Shown here one piece after another: positions 24,065 to 31,423 of a stretch of DNA of 35,101 nucleotides. The stretch is from assembly GCA_024762335.1 (NCBI GenBank), contig JANTHO010000022.1, forward strand, positions 1 to 35,101, read 5' to 3'. A program made the position numbers and the translations under genes. Numbering within the stretch: the stretch's first letter is position 1; the number at the start of each line of letters is the position of its first letter. Source of the stretch: Acidimicrobiia bacterium. GTDB lineage: Bacteria > Actinomycetota > Acidimicrobiia > Spongiisociales > UBA5794. The notes under the pieces were generated by a model, which ran no database searches, was not told the DNA's origin, and worked only from the letters and a program-made list of their open reading frames with translations.

Positions 24065-25093
24065 TTGAGGGCCGCTCGCTACCTTCGGTTCCGCGGGCCT
24101 ATCGCGATCGTCGACGTTGCCGAGCCGACCCCTGCCCCGGACGGAGTCGTGGTCGAGGTCGACGCAACCGGCCTCTGTCGGAGCGACTGGCATGGATGGA
24201 TGGGCCACGATCCCGACATCACACTTCCGCACGTGCCGGGGCACGAACTTGCCGGTACGATCGTCGAAGCCGGACCCGACGTGCAGCGCTGGCACATCGG
24301 CGACCGGGTGACGGTCCCGTTCGTCGCCGGTTGCGGCGAATGCGAGTCATGTCGCTCCGGCAACGAACAGGTGTGCGAAAACCAGTTCCAACCAGGATTC
24401 ACCGCGTGGGGTTCGCTCGCCGAGCGTGTGGCGCTGCGGTACGCGGATCGCAATCTCGTTTCGATTCCGGACGCCATCGACTCACCGACCGCTGCGATTC
24501 TCGGTTGCCGTTTCGCGACGGCGTTCCGTGCCGTCATCGACCAGGGCAAGGTCCGGCCGGACGAGTGGGTGGCCATCTACGGATGCGGAGGCGTCGGGCT
24601 GGCGGCAGCCATGATCGCCCGTGCGTTCGGTGCACGTGTCGTCGCGGTCGATCCCGCCCCGGATGCCCGCGACTTCGCGATGCGACTCGGAGCAGAGGCA
24701 ACCCTCGATGGCAACGATCCCTCCGAGATGCTCGAAGCCACGGATGGAGGCCCATCCCTCGCAATCGATGCCATCGGAAATGGGGAGGTCGTTACAACGT
24801 CGATCGATACGCTCCGCCGACGCGGACGACATGTCCAGGTTGGCCTCATTCCTACGAACACGATCGAAGTCCCGATGGGGACCGTGATCGCAAAGGAACT
24901 CGAGATCTTGGGAAGCCACGGCATGCAGGCATCCCGCTATCCGGCCATGATCGCCATGATCCTCGACGGGAGCCTGGATCCGAGCCGGCTCATTACACGC
25001 CGAATCCGACTGAGCGATGTCCCGGATGCACTGCCCGAGATGGGGCGCATCAGTCGCCCGGGGATCACCGTGATCGACAGCCCAGGATCATGA
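24065..25093 (+). CDS. Zinc-dependent alcohol dehydrogenase (MDR family)
   Basis: A 342-residue enzyme that oxidises an alcohol or polyol with NAD(P)+. Catalytic zinc ligands are Cys38 in G-L-C-R-S-D-W-H and His60-Glu61 in P-G-H-E. A full structural-zinc cluster, Cys90, Cys93, Cys96 and Cys104, is seen in G-C-G-E-C-E-S-C. The coenzyme fold has Y-G-C-G-G-V-G-L-A-A-A-M. Homology begins at a TTG codon at 24065 (R-A-A-R-Y-L-R-F). No ATG fits: the next in-frame ATG upstream adds 58 unrelated residues. The ribosome site is poor, so the start is less certain than the gene. The cupin gene follows after 16 nt, possibly with its own promoter. The specific substrate is unknown. Confidence 0.88.
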   Translation: MRAARYLRFRGPIAIVDVAEPTPAPDGVVVEVDATGLCRSDWHGWMGHDPDITLPHVPGHELAGTIVEAGPDVQRWHIGDRVTVPFVAGCGECESCRSGNEQVCENQFQPGFTAWGSLAERVALRYADRNLVSIPDAIDSPTAAILGCRFATAFRAVIDQGKVRPDEWVAIYGCGGVGLAAAMIARAFGARVVAVDPAPDARDFAMRLGAEATLDGNDPSEMLEATDGGPSLAIDAIGNGEVVTTSIDTLRRRGRHVQVGLIPTNTIEVPMGTVIAKELEILGSHGMQASRYPAMIAMILDGSLDPSRLITRRIRLSDVPDALPEMGRISRPGITVIDSPGS

Positions 25094-25097
25094 GTGA

Positions 25098-25103
25098 TAG
25101 GCT
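25098..25103 (+). promoter_or_regulatory. -10 hexamer of a leaderless promoter for the cupin gene
   Basis: TAGGCT is followed by 6 nt and the ATG at 25110. The box lies 5 nt after the alcohol dehydrogenase stop, so the cupin gene probably has its own start. Confidence 0.6.
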
Positions 25104-25109
25104 CGCATC

Positions 25110-25439
25110 ATGACTGAACCAGCCTCGGCAACCGTGATCGCCAACCTGCTCGACGAGGTTGAAATCCCCGAGAACGGCACACTGAGCCGTGTCGCGTTCG
25201 ATGGAGACGGTTTCAGAGTCGTCCTCTTCGCATTCGACACCGGTCAAGAGCTGACCGATCACGCGGCGACGGTGCCGGCCATCGTCCAGGTACTGGAAGG
25301 CCGGATATCGATCATGCTCGACGGTGAGACACACGAGATTGGTCCCGGATCGTGGGTCCACATGGAGGCGCACCTCATCCACGCGCTCACCGCGCTCGAG
25401 CCGAGCATCGTCATCCTCACCCTCCGGCGGAGCATCTGA
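25110..25439 (+). CDS. Small cupin-domain protein
   Basis: A 109-residue single-domain cupin. Recognisable parts are L-T-D-H-A-A-T-V-P-A, then the conserved central block V-L-E-G-R-I-S-I-M-L-D-G-E-T-H-E-I-G-P-G-S-W-V, and H-A-L-T-A-L-E-P in the second motif. His residues at the usual metal positions (His51, His88, His91 or near) suggest a metal site. Cupins of this size serve as sensors, isomerases or small-molecule binders; the role here is not known. A second, decayed copy lies at 29154-29350 on the same strand, on the far side of the cytochrome block. The gene ends 24 nt from the convergent TDT transporter gene. Confidence 0.85.
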   Translation: MTEPASATVIANLLDEVEIPENGTLSRVAFDGDGFRVVLFAFDTGQELTDHAATVPAIVQVLEGRISIMLDGETHEIGPGSWVHMEAHLIHALTALEPSIVILTLRRSI

Positions 25440-25463
25440 GCGGCCGGACGCCTCAAAGACCGG

Positions 25464-26555
25464 TCAGTGCGGCGATTCGAAAACCTTGCCCGTCCAGATG
25501 GCGTGCCCCGTCCGAATGGCAACGACGGACCACGCTGCACCCAGGGCAGCAATCACGATGAAGTAGAACGCGTGGATGCTCCCCATGCCGGTCGTTTTCC
25601 ACGCTACTCCGGTGGCCACCGCGAGAGCGCCCAACGGGAACGTATAGGCCCACCACGACAGAGCGTAGGGCAGATCGAAGTGCCGCATGTAGGAGATGAT
25701 GATGACAACGGCCATAGCGAACGTCCATGCGGCGAAGCCCCACACCGCGAGGATTCCCAACACGGAGATCGCCTCGATGGCATCGGCATCGAGGCCGAGC
25801 GGCGTACCGGCCTGGAAGAGATGCATCATCTTGAAGAGAACGACCACGATGATCGCGGGCGGGGCGATCGCGATGAATGAGGTCGCGGCGAATTTGCTCA
25901 CGGGCAGTCCCTCGAGGACATAGCGGTGGTAAACGAGCGCTCCGACGAGGAGGAAGAGGAACAGGCCGATTCCGAGGCTGACGATCGACAGTCCGAAGGT
26001 CAGTTCGAATCTGGAGGGGAAGTACATGGCCAGTTCGAACCCCGCGACCGGGACCAATAGCTTTGCGACGGGTGGGATGAACCAGCCGAAGTTGGCATGG
26101 GAGAGCTCGATCTTCTCGCTGCGATAGATCCTCGGGAGCACGATGAATGCCGCAGCGTAGATCCCGAAGGAGCCGACCATCCACATCCAGAACGCGACGC
26201 TGCGCGAAGTCGACGGGGCAAAAAACAGGTCGGGATACTTCAGCAGGTCGAGGGAGATCACGACGATCGCGATGGGCATCGTCGGAATGAAGCTTGCTGC
26301 GATCGGATGGTGCAAATCGTCCCGAACGGCATCGAGGTGGAGGAAGAACCTCAACGTCCAAGGGATGAGGATCGCGACGAACATCAGAACCGAAACGATG
26401 ATGAAGGCCGCTGCCATCGCACGCACCCAGGCTCCGGCGAGGAAAGAGATGGCGAGCGGCACCACCGCTGTCCCCATGACCGCGGCGAACCACGCAGGGT
26501 TGAAGTGTTCGATCATCTCGTCAGGGCGTGGACGTTTCGCAGTCGCCTCAGTCAT
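25464..26555 (-). CDS. TDT/SLAC1-family anion transporter (TehA/Mae1/SSU1-like)
   Basis: A 363-residue membrane protein with about ten helices in the pattern of the tellurite-resistance/dicarboxylate transporter (TDT) family. The first helix starts F-N-P-A-W-F-A-A-V-M-G-T-A-V-V-P-L, a hallmark of the family, and P-P-A-I-I-V-V-V and Y-T-F-P-L-G-A-L occur later. Members move small anions such as sulfite, malate, nitrate or chloride. It lies 107 nt downstream of a cytochrome b/octaheme cytochrome operon on the same strand. A sulfur or nitrogen oxyanion used or made by that cytochrome is therefore the most reasonable cargo, by inference. The ATG at 26555 has GAGGA 6 nt upstream. A hairpin lies between it and the cytochrome b gene. 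Confidence 0.87.
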   Translation of the reverse strand: MTEATAKRPRPDEMIEHFNPAWFAAVMGTAVVPLAISFLAGAWVRAMAAAFIIVSVLMFVAILIPWTLRFFLHLDAVRDDLHHPIAASFIPTMPIAIVVISLDLLKYPDLFFAPSTSRSVAFWMWMVGSFGIYAAAFIVLPRIYRSEKIELSHANFGWFIPPVAKLLVPVAGFELAMYFPSRFELTFGLSIVSLGIGLFLFLLVGALVYHRYVLEGLPVSKFAATSFIAIAPPAIIVVVLFKMMHLFQAGTPLGLDADAIEAISVLGILAVWGFAAWTFAMAVVIIISYMRHFDLPYALSWWAYTFPLGALAVATGVAWKTTGMGSIHAFYFIVIAALGAAWSVVAIRTGHAIWTGKVFESPH

Positions 26556-26607
26556 GTGTGGTCCTCGCTTGCCGGCCTATGAGTCGTTTGCCCTGCCATT
26601 GAGGATA

Positions 26608-26627
26608 CGGCGCAATCGGCGGCGCCG
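26608..26627 (-). terminator. Hairpin between the cytochrome b and TDT genes
   Basis: CGGCGC and GCGCCG form a 6-bp stem over 8 nt, 36 nt after the cytochrome b stop and 53 nt before the TDT start. It could reduce but not necessarily stop transcription into the transporter gene. Confidence 0.4.
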
Positions 26628-26662
26628 GCTGTCTCCCGGTCGGCTTCAGAGGCCGTGGACGT

Positions 26663-27289
26663 TCAGACCGATACGGACGCGTCTTCGGATTCGTCTTCGA
26701 TCTCTTCGTATCCCGTGATCATGGCCTCGACGTTGCTCAGCGGCGTCTCCCCCGTCGTCGTCATGTACACATGGACGATGAGGAAGGCCACCAGGGCAAA
26801 TGCACCGAGTGTGTGGATGACGGCTACAACGGCCAGCCCTCCGGTCCATCCCGATTGCCACGAGTTGTAGAACACATACAACAGACCGCTCGTCACCATG
26901 ATCGGAACGATCAGGATCTTGAACCCGAGATATGTGGCCTTCTGAAGGGGGTTGAGTTTCGTCAGTTCCGTCTTCCGGTAGGGATGCTCCTCGCCCCTGA
27001 AGATGCCGTATGCGTAGTAGCGGGCCTGTCGCACGATTGATCGGTCACCCTTCGGCTGATACTGCCGCCACGCTCCGGTGGTGATGTGCCAGAAGATGGC
27101 GAACACAATGAGGGCGATGAACGCCCACGCGACCACAGTGTGAATCCGCACTGCCGTTTCGAATCCGAAGAGCGTGTAGGAACCGTGGATTTCAAAGCCG
27201 GTGATCATCAGGGTGATGATGAACAGGGCTTGTAGCCAGTGCCAGAGCCGCTCGAACCCGGCGTAGATCTTGACCCGGTGTGTCGTCAT
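26663..27289 (-). CDS. Membrane cytochrome b (thiosulfate-reductase/hydrogenase cytochrome b-like)
   Basis: A 208-residue integral membrane cytochrome with four hydrophobic helices. Candidate heme ligands are His17 (E-R-L-W-H-W), His50, His68 (F-A-I-F-W-H), His159 and His173 (I-V-H-V-Y), matching the di-heme cytochrome b561/Ni-Fe hydrogenase/PhsC group. Such subunits exchange electrons between the quinone pool and a partner on the outer face. The partner is almost certainly the octaheme cytochrome encoded immediately upstream: its TGA and this ATG share one base (TGATG), with GAGGAG before it. The acidic C-terminus (E-E-I-E-D-E-S-E-D) is unusual but short. Confidence 0.88.
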   Translation of the reverse strand: MTTHRVKIYAGFERLWHWLQALFIITLMITGFEIHGSYTLFGFETAVRIHTVVAWAFIALIVFAIFWHITTGAWRQYQPKGDRSIVRQARYYAYGIFRGEEHPYRKTELTKLNPLQKATYLGFKILIVPIMVTSGLLYVFYNSWQSGWTGGLAVVAVIHTLGAFALVAFLIVHVYMTTTGETPLSNVEAMITGYEEIEDESEDASVSV

Positions 27290-28938
27290 CAGGAACTCCT
27301 CCGCTTCGCTCCGACAATCCTCAAGGTCGCGTGGACGATGACGACGATGAGTGTCAGCGCCACAAGCCCCCAGAGAAGCCAGTCATAGGCACCGCCGTCG
27401 CGCCCCGGCATGTAGAAGCCGCCGAGCGACGCCAGGACTCCATCCCTGCTGTGGCACGAGTCACACTCCAGGGCGTCTCCGCTCGGAGCGACCATGTGAG
27501 TTGCCGGCTCGTAGAACACGGTCTCCATCCATCCCACCTCGCCGCTGTAGGGCACGCCGCTGTTGCCGGCATAGGGTTCGCCGGCCACGGCCATGCCGGC
27601 CTCGAGTGCGAGATTCCAATCGAAGTTCTTCCAGTAGGCCTTGTCGTCCTTGCCGAATAGGTGGGGCAACGCAACGGTGTTGTTTCCCGCGTCGATCGGC
27701 TGAATCCCACGGAACGTCTTGACGGGATAGATGCGGGAATGCTCATCGTCGTACGAGCCGGCGTAGGCATTGAGTTCCATCGCCCCGTCTTCGTTCAAGA
27801 CGACGGGGTCTCCGGCCACTGTGACGTTGACGATCCCGTTGAACCACACATAGTCGGGCGCAAAGTCGCGCTCCCACACGAAGTCACCCTTCTTCGTGGT
27901 GTACGAAACGTTTCCGTTCTCGTCCTTTGTGGTGATCTCCTTGCCGTCCTCGGTGAATCGGCCGGCTGTGGACCAATCCCACCAGGTCTTCGTGTAGGAC
28001 GTTCCACGGGCGAGTCGAGGAATGTGGCAGGTCTGGCACGCCACCTTGTCGGTGTGTTCGTTGAGCTTGGGACTGGCCATGGGATGATCACCGTGGCAGG
28101 ACTGACACGTGGCACGGTTGCCGTCATCGTGGGGCAGGTCGACACCGCCTTCGTCTGAGGGCCGCATGTAGACGGACGAGCCGTTGATCTGGTGGTTGTT
28201 GCCCTCGTGGCAGTCCGAGCACTCCATGGCGGCCCCATCGAGCGACATGTGTACGTCGACTTCCTTCGACGCGGTGAGCAGGTCCGGATTCAGGTCACCA
28301 TGCTTCACTCCCGCTCCGCCCCCGCCGTTGAAGTGGCATGAGCCACACGTCGCGTTGCTGGTGGCTCCCACGTTCTGAGCAATCATGGAGAGATCGGGAG
28401 GATTCCACGTCTTGCCACCGAAGTCCTGTGGTTCGTAGGCCGGGTGCCCCGCCGCCGTGGGGAACTTCTTGTAGGTCCCCGTCGTATCGTGGCAAGCCAC
28501 ACAGTCGACGTTCTCCTCTATCGTGAAGTCGTAGGTGTTGTCCTTCCACCCGTAGCCAGTGTGGCAGCTCGTGCACCGCGGTTCGTTCGATTGAACACCG
28601 ATGCAGAAGTTGTTGATCTGCGTCGTCTTGCCGATCCCCTCGCCGAAATGGTTGTCCCACGTCCAGTGCGTCGTTTGTTGAACCTGCTTCGCTGCTTCGG
28701 TATGACAGGACAAGCACGCCCGGGTGAGATCGGGGCCGGTCGCGAAATCCTGCTGAAGGATCTCGAACTTGGAGTGATCCGCCGTCGGCTCTGACGTCTC
28801 CGCAGTGGAGGCGGATTCGTCCTCCTGCGCCAGAATCTCCGTGTCGCCAAGCGCTCCGCCTGCGACGACAAGCAGGGCCGTGACAGCGAGAGCGACCACG
28901 ATCAGGATTCGATTCGCAGACAGATATCGCCAGGTCAT
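27289..28938 (-). CDS. Octaheme c-type cytochrome, tetrathionate reductase family (OTR-like)
   Basis: A 549-residue exported multiheme cytochrome with an N-terminal signal/anchor helix (about residues 10-30) and a C-terminal helix (about 519-543) followed by a basic tail. Eight CXXCH motifs start at residues 75, 122, 146, 198, 240, 278, 301 and 492. The segment N-N-F-C-I-G-V-Q-S-N-E-P-R-C-T-S-C-H is characteristic of the Shewanella-type octaheme tetrathionate reductase group. T-G-T-Y-K-K just after the third motif may hold the lysine that ligates the active-site heme in that family. Members reduce tetrathionate, nitrite or hydroxylamine in vitro; the natural substrate is unsettled. The ATG at 28938 has GAGGAGG 7 nt upstream. 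It is co-transcribed with the cytochrome b gene. Confidence 0.93.
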   Translation of the reverse strand: MTWRYLSANRILIVVALAVTALLVVAGGALGDTEILAQEDESASTAETSEPTADHSKFEILQQDFATGPDLTRACLSCHTEAAKQVQQTTHWTWDNHFGEGIGKTTQINNFCIGVQSNEPRCTSCHTGYGWKDNTYDFTIEENVDCVACHDTTGTYKKFPTAAGHPAYEPQDFGGKTWNPPDLSMIAQNVGATSNATCGSCHFNGGGGAGVKHGDLNPDLLTASKEVDVHMSLDGAAMECSDCHEGNNHQINGSSVYMRPSDEGGVDLPHDDGNRATCQSCHGDHPMASPKLNEHTDKVACQTCHIPRLARGTSYTKTWWDWSTAGRFTEDGKEITTKDENGNVSYTTKKGDFVWERDFAPDYVWFNGIVNVTVAGDPVVLNEDGAMELNAYAGSYDDEHSRIYPVKTFRGIQPIDAGNNTVALPHLFGKDDKAYWKNFDWNLALEAGMAVAGEPYAGNSGVPYSGEVGWMETVFYEPATHMVAPSGDALECDSCHSRDGVLASLGGFYMPGRDGGAYDWLLWGLVALTLIVVIVHATLRIVGAKRRSS

Positions 28939-29153
28939 CGTCCCGCCTCCTCAGGTCAGCATCGATCGACCGTGCTATTCAACCAACCCACGGCCGACCC
29001 GTCTCGGCCTCTCTAGGGCCCAAAGTCCCCGATTCCGCGCCCGGGAGCTCACTCGACCTCCATTTCAGGGTGGATGGCCCTACGAGGTTCCTGCGCATCG
29101 GCCCGCCCGTCTTGTTGGCGCCCCGCGGCGTAGGCGATCGGCCGGTCGGGATC

Positions 29154-29350
29154 CTGAGTGAACCAGCCACGTCAACCGTCCTCGCCAACCAACTCGATGA
29201 GGTCGAAATGCCAGAGAACGGCACACTCGGGTCGGTCGCGTTCGGCGGCAATGGTTTCCGGGTCATACTGGTCGAAGTCGACACCGGCAAGAAGCTGACC
29301 GATCACGCCGCGACGGTATTCGCTCTCGTCCGCTCGCTCACAGCACTCGC
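29154..29350 (+). pseudogene. Decayed copy of the cupin gene at 25110
   Basis: The first 58 codons align without gaps to the intact cupin at 25110-25283, with 40 of 58 residues identical. The start codon has become CTG (29154-29156), followed by S-E-P-A-T-S-T-V in place of T-E-P-A-S-A-T-V. After codon 58 the sequence jumps to R-S-L-T-A-L-A, matching H-A-L-T-A-L-E near the end of the intact protein: 32 codons (96 nt, in frame) are missing, including the central cupin motif. The end runs into the DUF1801 stop. A frame open from 29070 covers it but adds unrelated residues. It is unlikely to be functional. Confidence 0.8.
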
Positions 29351-29818
29351 TCAGCGTCCGGATCGCGCCGTTTCGTAGCCGTCGATGAAGTCCTCGATCG
29401 ACATCGCGCTGATCGACTCGGCGATGATGTCCATCGCGAGATCCTCCGCCTTCTTGAAACGAAGGCATGATCGACCCATGTCGAGCTTCTTGCCCGTCTG
29501 GAGGTATCTCGTCTTGAATGCTTCTTCGCCCCCGGGCACGAACGCGACGTTTGTGAGATAGAGCGAGCAGTGGCGTTTCTGCGCGGCGAGCGCTGCGAAC
29601 ATCAGCGGCTTCCCGTTGTAGGTGTCCGGATAGGTCTCGATCGGGACCTCGTAGGTGATCATGCCCCACCGCATGACTTCCACCAATCCATCCGGGAGAT
29701 TGTCCAGGATGACATCTCTGACCGTTTCAATATCGCCGCGCCGATCCACGGGCAATTCGCCCAGATACGCCTCGACCGTTGCTGCAGAGCTCGAAACCAT
29801 GTCACCGACTCTACTCAT
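29351..29818 (-). CDS. DUF1801 (YdhG/YjbR-like) domain protein
   Basis: A 155-residue protein of the DUF1801 family. Typical features are V-E-A-Y-L-G-E-L-P at the beginning, R-D-V-I-L-D-N-L-P-D-G, the W-G-M-I-T-Y-E-V-P strand, and C-S-L-Y-L-T-N-V with K-L-D-M-G-R-S-C-L-R-F-K at the end. No biochemical role is established for this group. I use the ATG at 29818 because GAGGAG lies 6 nt upstream. An internal ATG at 29800 is also credible: TAGAGT sits 7 nt before it, as in leaderless genes here. The frame is open to 29923 but without family similarity. It overlaps the end of the decayed cupin copy. Confidence 0.85.
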   Translation of the reverse strand: MSRVGDMVSSSAATVEAYLGELPVDRRGDIETVRDVILDNLPDGLVEVMRWGMITYEVPIETYPDTYNGKPLMFAALAAQKRHCSLYLTNVAFVPGGEEAFKTRYLQTGKKLDMGRSCLRFKKAEDLAMDIIAESISAMSIEDFIDGYETARSGR

Positions 29819-29921
29819 GACCGACTCCTCGAGGAAGGTGGCTTCCACGGTCCCCGCCACCCGACTTGATGTCGGCCGAATTCCTGGAAGAGTTACGGGG
29901 TTCAACACACCGGAGGTACCC

Positions 29922-30482
29922 ATGAAACCTTACGCTCTGCTCATCGTCGTGCTCGCTCTCCTCGCAGCGGCCTGTTCCGGATCGGGAGGATCCGACGCAA
30001 CGGTCGCCGCTCCGACGACGATCGCCCCGGCCACAACGACGACCGTACCGGCGTCGACCACCACGGTTGCGGCCACAACAACAGTCGCGCCGACGACAAC
30101 GACCACCGCCGCACCCGTCGGCATTGTCCCGGGAGAGGATGCCGAGGTCGATGCGGTCGTCGCCACGTACGAAATCGTGTTCTCCAGCAAGACCGGGTAC
30201 GACGAGAAGGAACCCTATCTCGATGACCCCACCGGTCTCGAGGAGACGGTCGCCAAATACCAGGAGACCGGCGAGTCGATGGGTGGTGTCGAACTTGCGC
30301 CAACGTCTGTCGTCATCAACGGTGACTCGGCCGATGTCACGTACGACCTCTTGTTCGGGGGAACGCCTACGTATCCGGACCTCACCGGTGATGCCGTCCT
30401 GATCGACGGTACCTGGAAGATCACACGGGACATGTTCTGCGCGATGATGGCATCTGCCCGGGTCGGCTGCCCCGAGTCATGA
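29922..30482 (+). CDS. Thr-rich lipoprotein heading the heme-type ABC operon
   Basis: A 186-residue predicted lipoprotein. The signal M-K-P-Y-A-L-L-I-V-V-L-A-L-L ends at A-A-A-C. Then comes a linker of about 45 residues made mostly of Thr, Ala, Pro and Val, and a domain of about 115 residues. That domain ends V-T-Y-D-L-L-F-G-G, D-G-T-W-K-I-T-R-D-M-F-C and G-C-P-E-S. The strand order and the D-G-x-W-K-x-x-R ending resemble NTF2/MTB12-like lipoproteins, a tentative similarity. The two C-terminal cysteines could pair. GGAGG lies 5 nt before the ATG at 29922. Its stop overlaps the binding-protein start by 4 nt, so it should act with the importer, but its job is unknown. Confidence 0.8.
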   Translation: MKPYALLIVVLALLAAACSGSGGSDATVAAPTTIAPATTTTVPASTTTVAATTTVAPTTTTTAAPVGIVPGEDAEVDAVVATYEIVFSSKTGYDEKEPYLDDPTGLEETVAKYQETGESMGGVELAPTSVVINGDSADVTYDLLFGGTPTYPDLTGDAVLIDGTWKITRDMFCAMMASARVGCPES

Positions 30483-31423
30483 CGCACAGAAGACCCGGCA
30501 CATCGTTCGCCGCTGCGGCAATCGTCGCGGGCCTTGTCCTTGCCGCATGCGGTGGAGCGACCGCCGACACAGCGGCCCCGCCTTCGGACGTGTTTGTCGG
30601 TATGGATGGTGTCTCGATCGACGCGCCCGATACCTCCCGGATCGTGACGCTCAGCGGTGATCTCACTGAGTTCGTGTTCGAACTGGGTCTCGGTTCCTCG
30701 GTCGTGGCTACGGATGTGACCACGGTCGCTCCTTCGGAAGCCGTCGGGCTTCCGAAGGCCGGGATCGGCAGGTTTCTCACCGCCGAGGGCGTCCTCAAAC
30801 ACGATCCCACGTTGGTGATCGGGGATACGCAGACGGCCCCTGTGTCCACCATCGAGCAGATACGCGCCGCCGGTGTACCGGTGGCCATCCTCGATGTCCC
30901 CACCTCTTTCAACGGACTCTCCGACAAGGTCGTTCAACTGGGAGTGCTTCTCGGCAGGACCGAAGAAGCCGCCGCGCTGAATCGTCGGATGCAAGAGGAG
31001 ATCGCCGCTGCGTCGATGCCCGAGGGAACCCTGGCCGATCCCCCGCGAGTCGCCTATGTCTATACAAGGGGTCCCGACGTCATGCTGCTCTTCGGTGCAG
31101 GCATGACCACAACCCCGGTGATCACCGCCGCAGGCGGTATCGACGCAGGAGTTGAGGCGGGAGTTGAAGGGAATATTCCGGTGACACCTGAAGCGCTCGC
31201 AAGCGCTGCACCGAATGTCATCGTGGTCCCGTCTGAGGGCTACGCAGTGCTGGGAGGCTACGACGGTCTGATGGCCATTCCCGGCTTCGCCTCCACCCCG
31301 GCTGGTGCGAACGGCGCGATCCTGGCCTATCCGGAAGGAGATTTCCTGACATTCGGCCCTCGAATCGCCGCATCCATCGAACTCCTGGCAACCGATCTCG
31401 CGTCCCTTTCCGCCGCTCCATGA
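30479..31423 (+). CDS. Heme/iron ABC transporter substrate-binding lipoprotein (HmuT-like)
   Basis: A 314-residue class III solute-binding protein. The signal ends L-A-A-C. HmuT-like features are I-V-T-L-S-G-D-L-T-E-F-V, T-A-E-G-V-L-K-H-D-P, I-E-Q-I-R-A-A-G-V-P-V, G-G-Y-D-G-L-M-A-I-P-G-F and F-G-P-R. Family members deliver heme (others cobalamin or siderophores) to the permease. The Tyr that ligates heme in ShuT/PhuT-type proteins (G-Y-M-R) aligns with Ile in G-I-G-R here, so the substrate is less certain. It overlaps the lipoprotein gene and the permease gene by 4 nt each. The gene symbol is withheld because the ligand is not proven. Confidence 0.87.
   Translation: MTHRRPGTSFAAAAIVAGLVLAACGGATADTAAPPSDVFVGMDGVSIDAPDTSRIVTLSGDLTEFVFELGLGSSVVATDVTTVAPSEAVGLPKAGIGRFLTAEGVLKHDPTLVIGDTQTAPVSTIEQIRAAGVPVAILDVPTSFNGLSDKVVQLGVLLGRTEEAAALNRRMQEEIAAASMPEGTLADPPRVAYVYTRGPDVMLLFGAGMTTTPVITAAGGIDAGVEAGVEGNIPVTPEALASAAPNVIVVPSEGYAVLGGYDGLMAIPGFASTPAGANGAILAYPEGDFLTFGPRIAASIELLATDLASLSAAP

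Noticed and set aside
29821-29921. Fur or DtxR box before the heme-type operon
   Set aside because: Only a short CCGAC/GTCGG dyad is present. I see no sequence close to the known iron-box consensus, so iron control is not shown.
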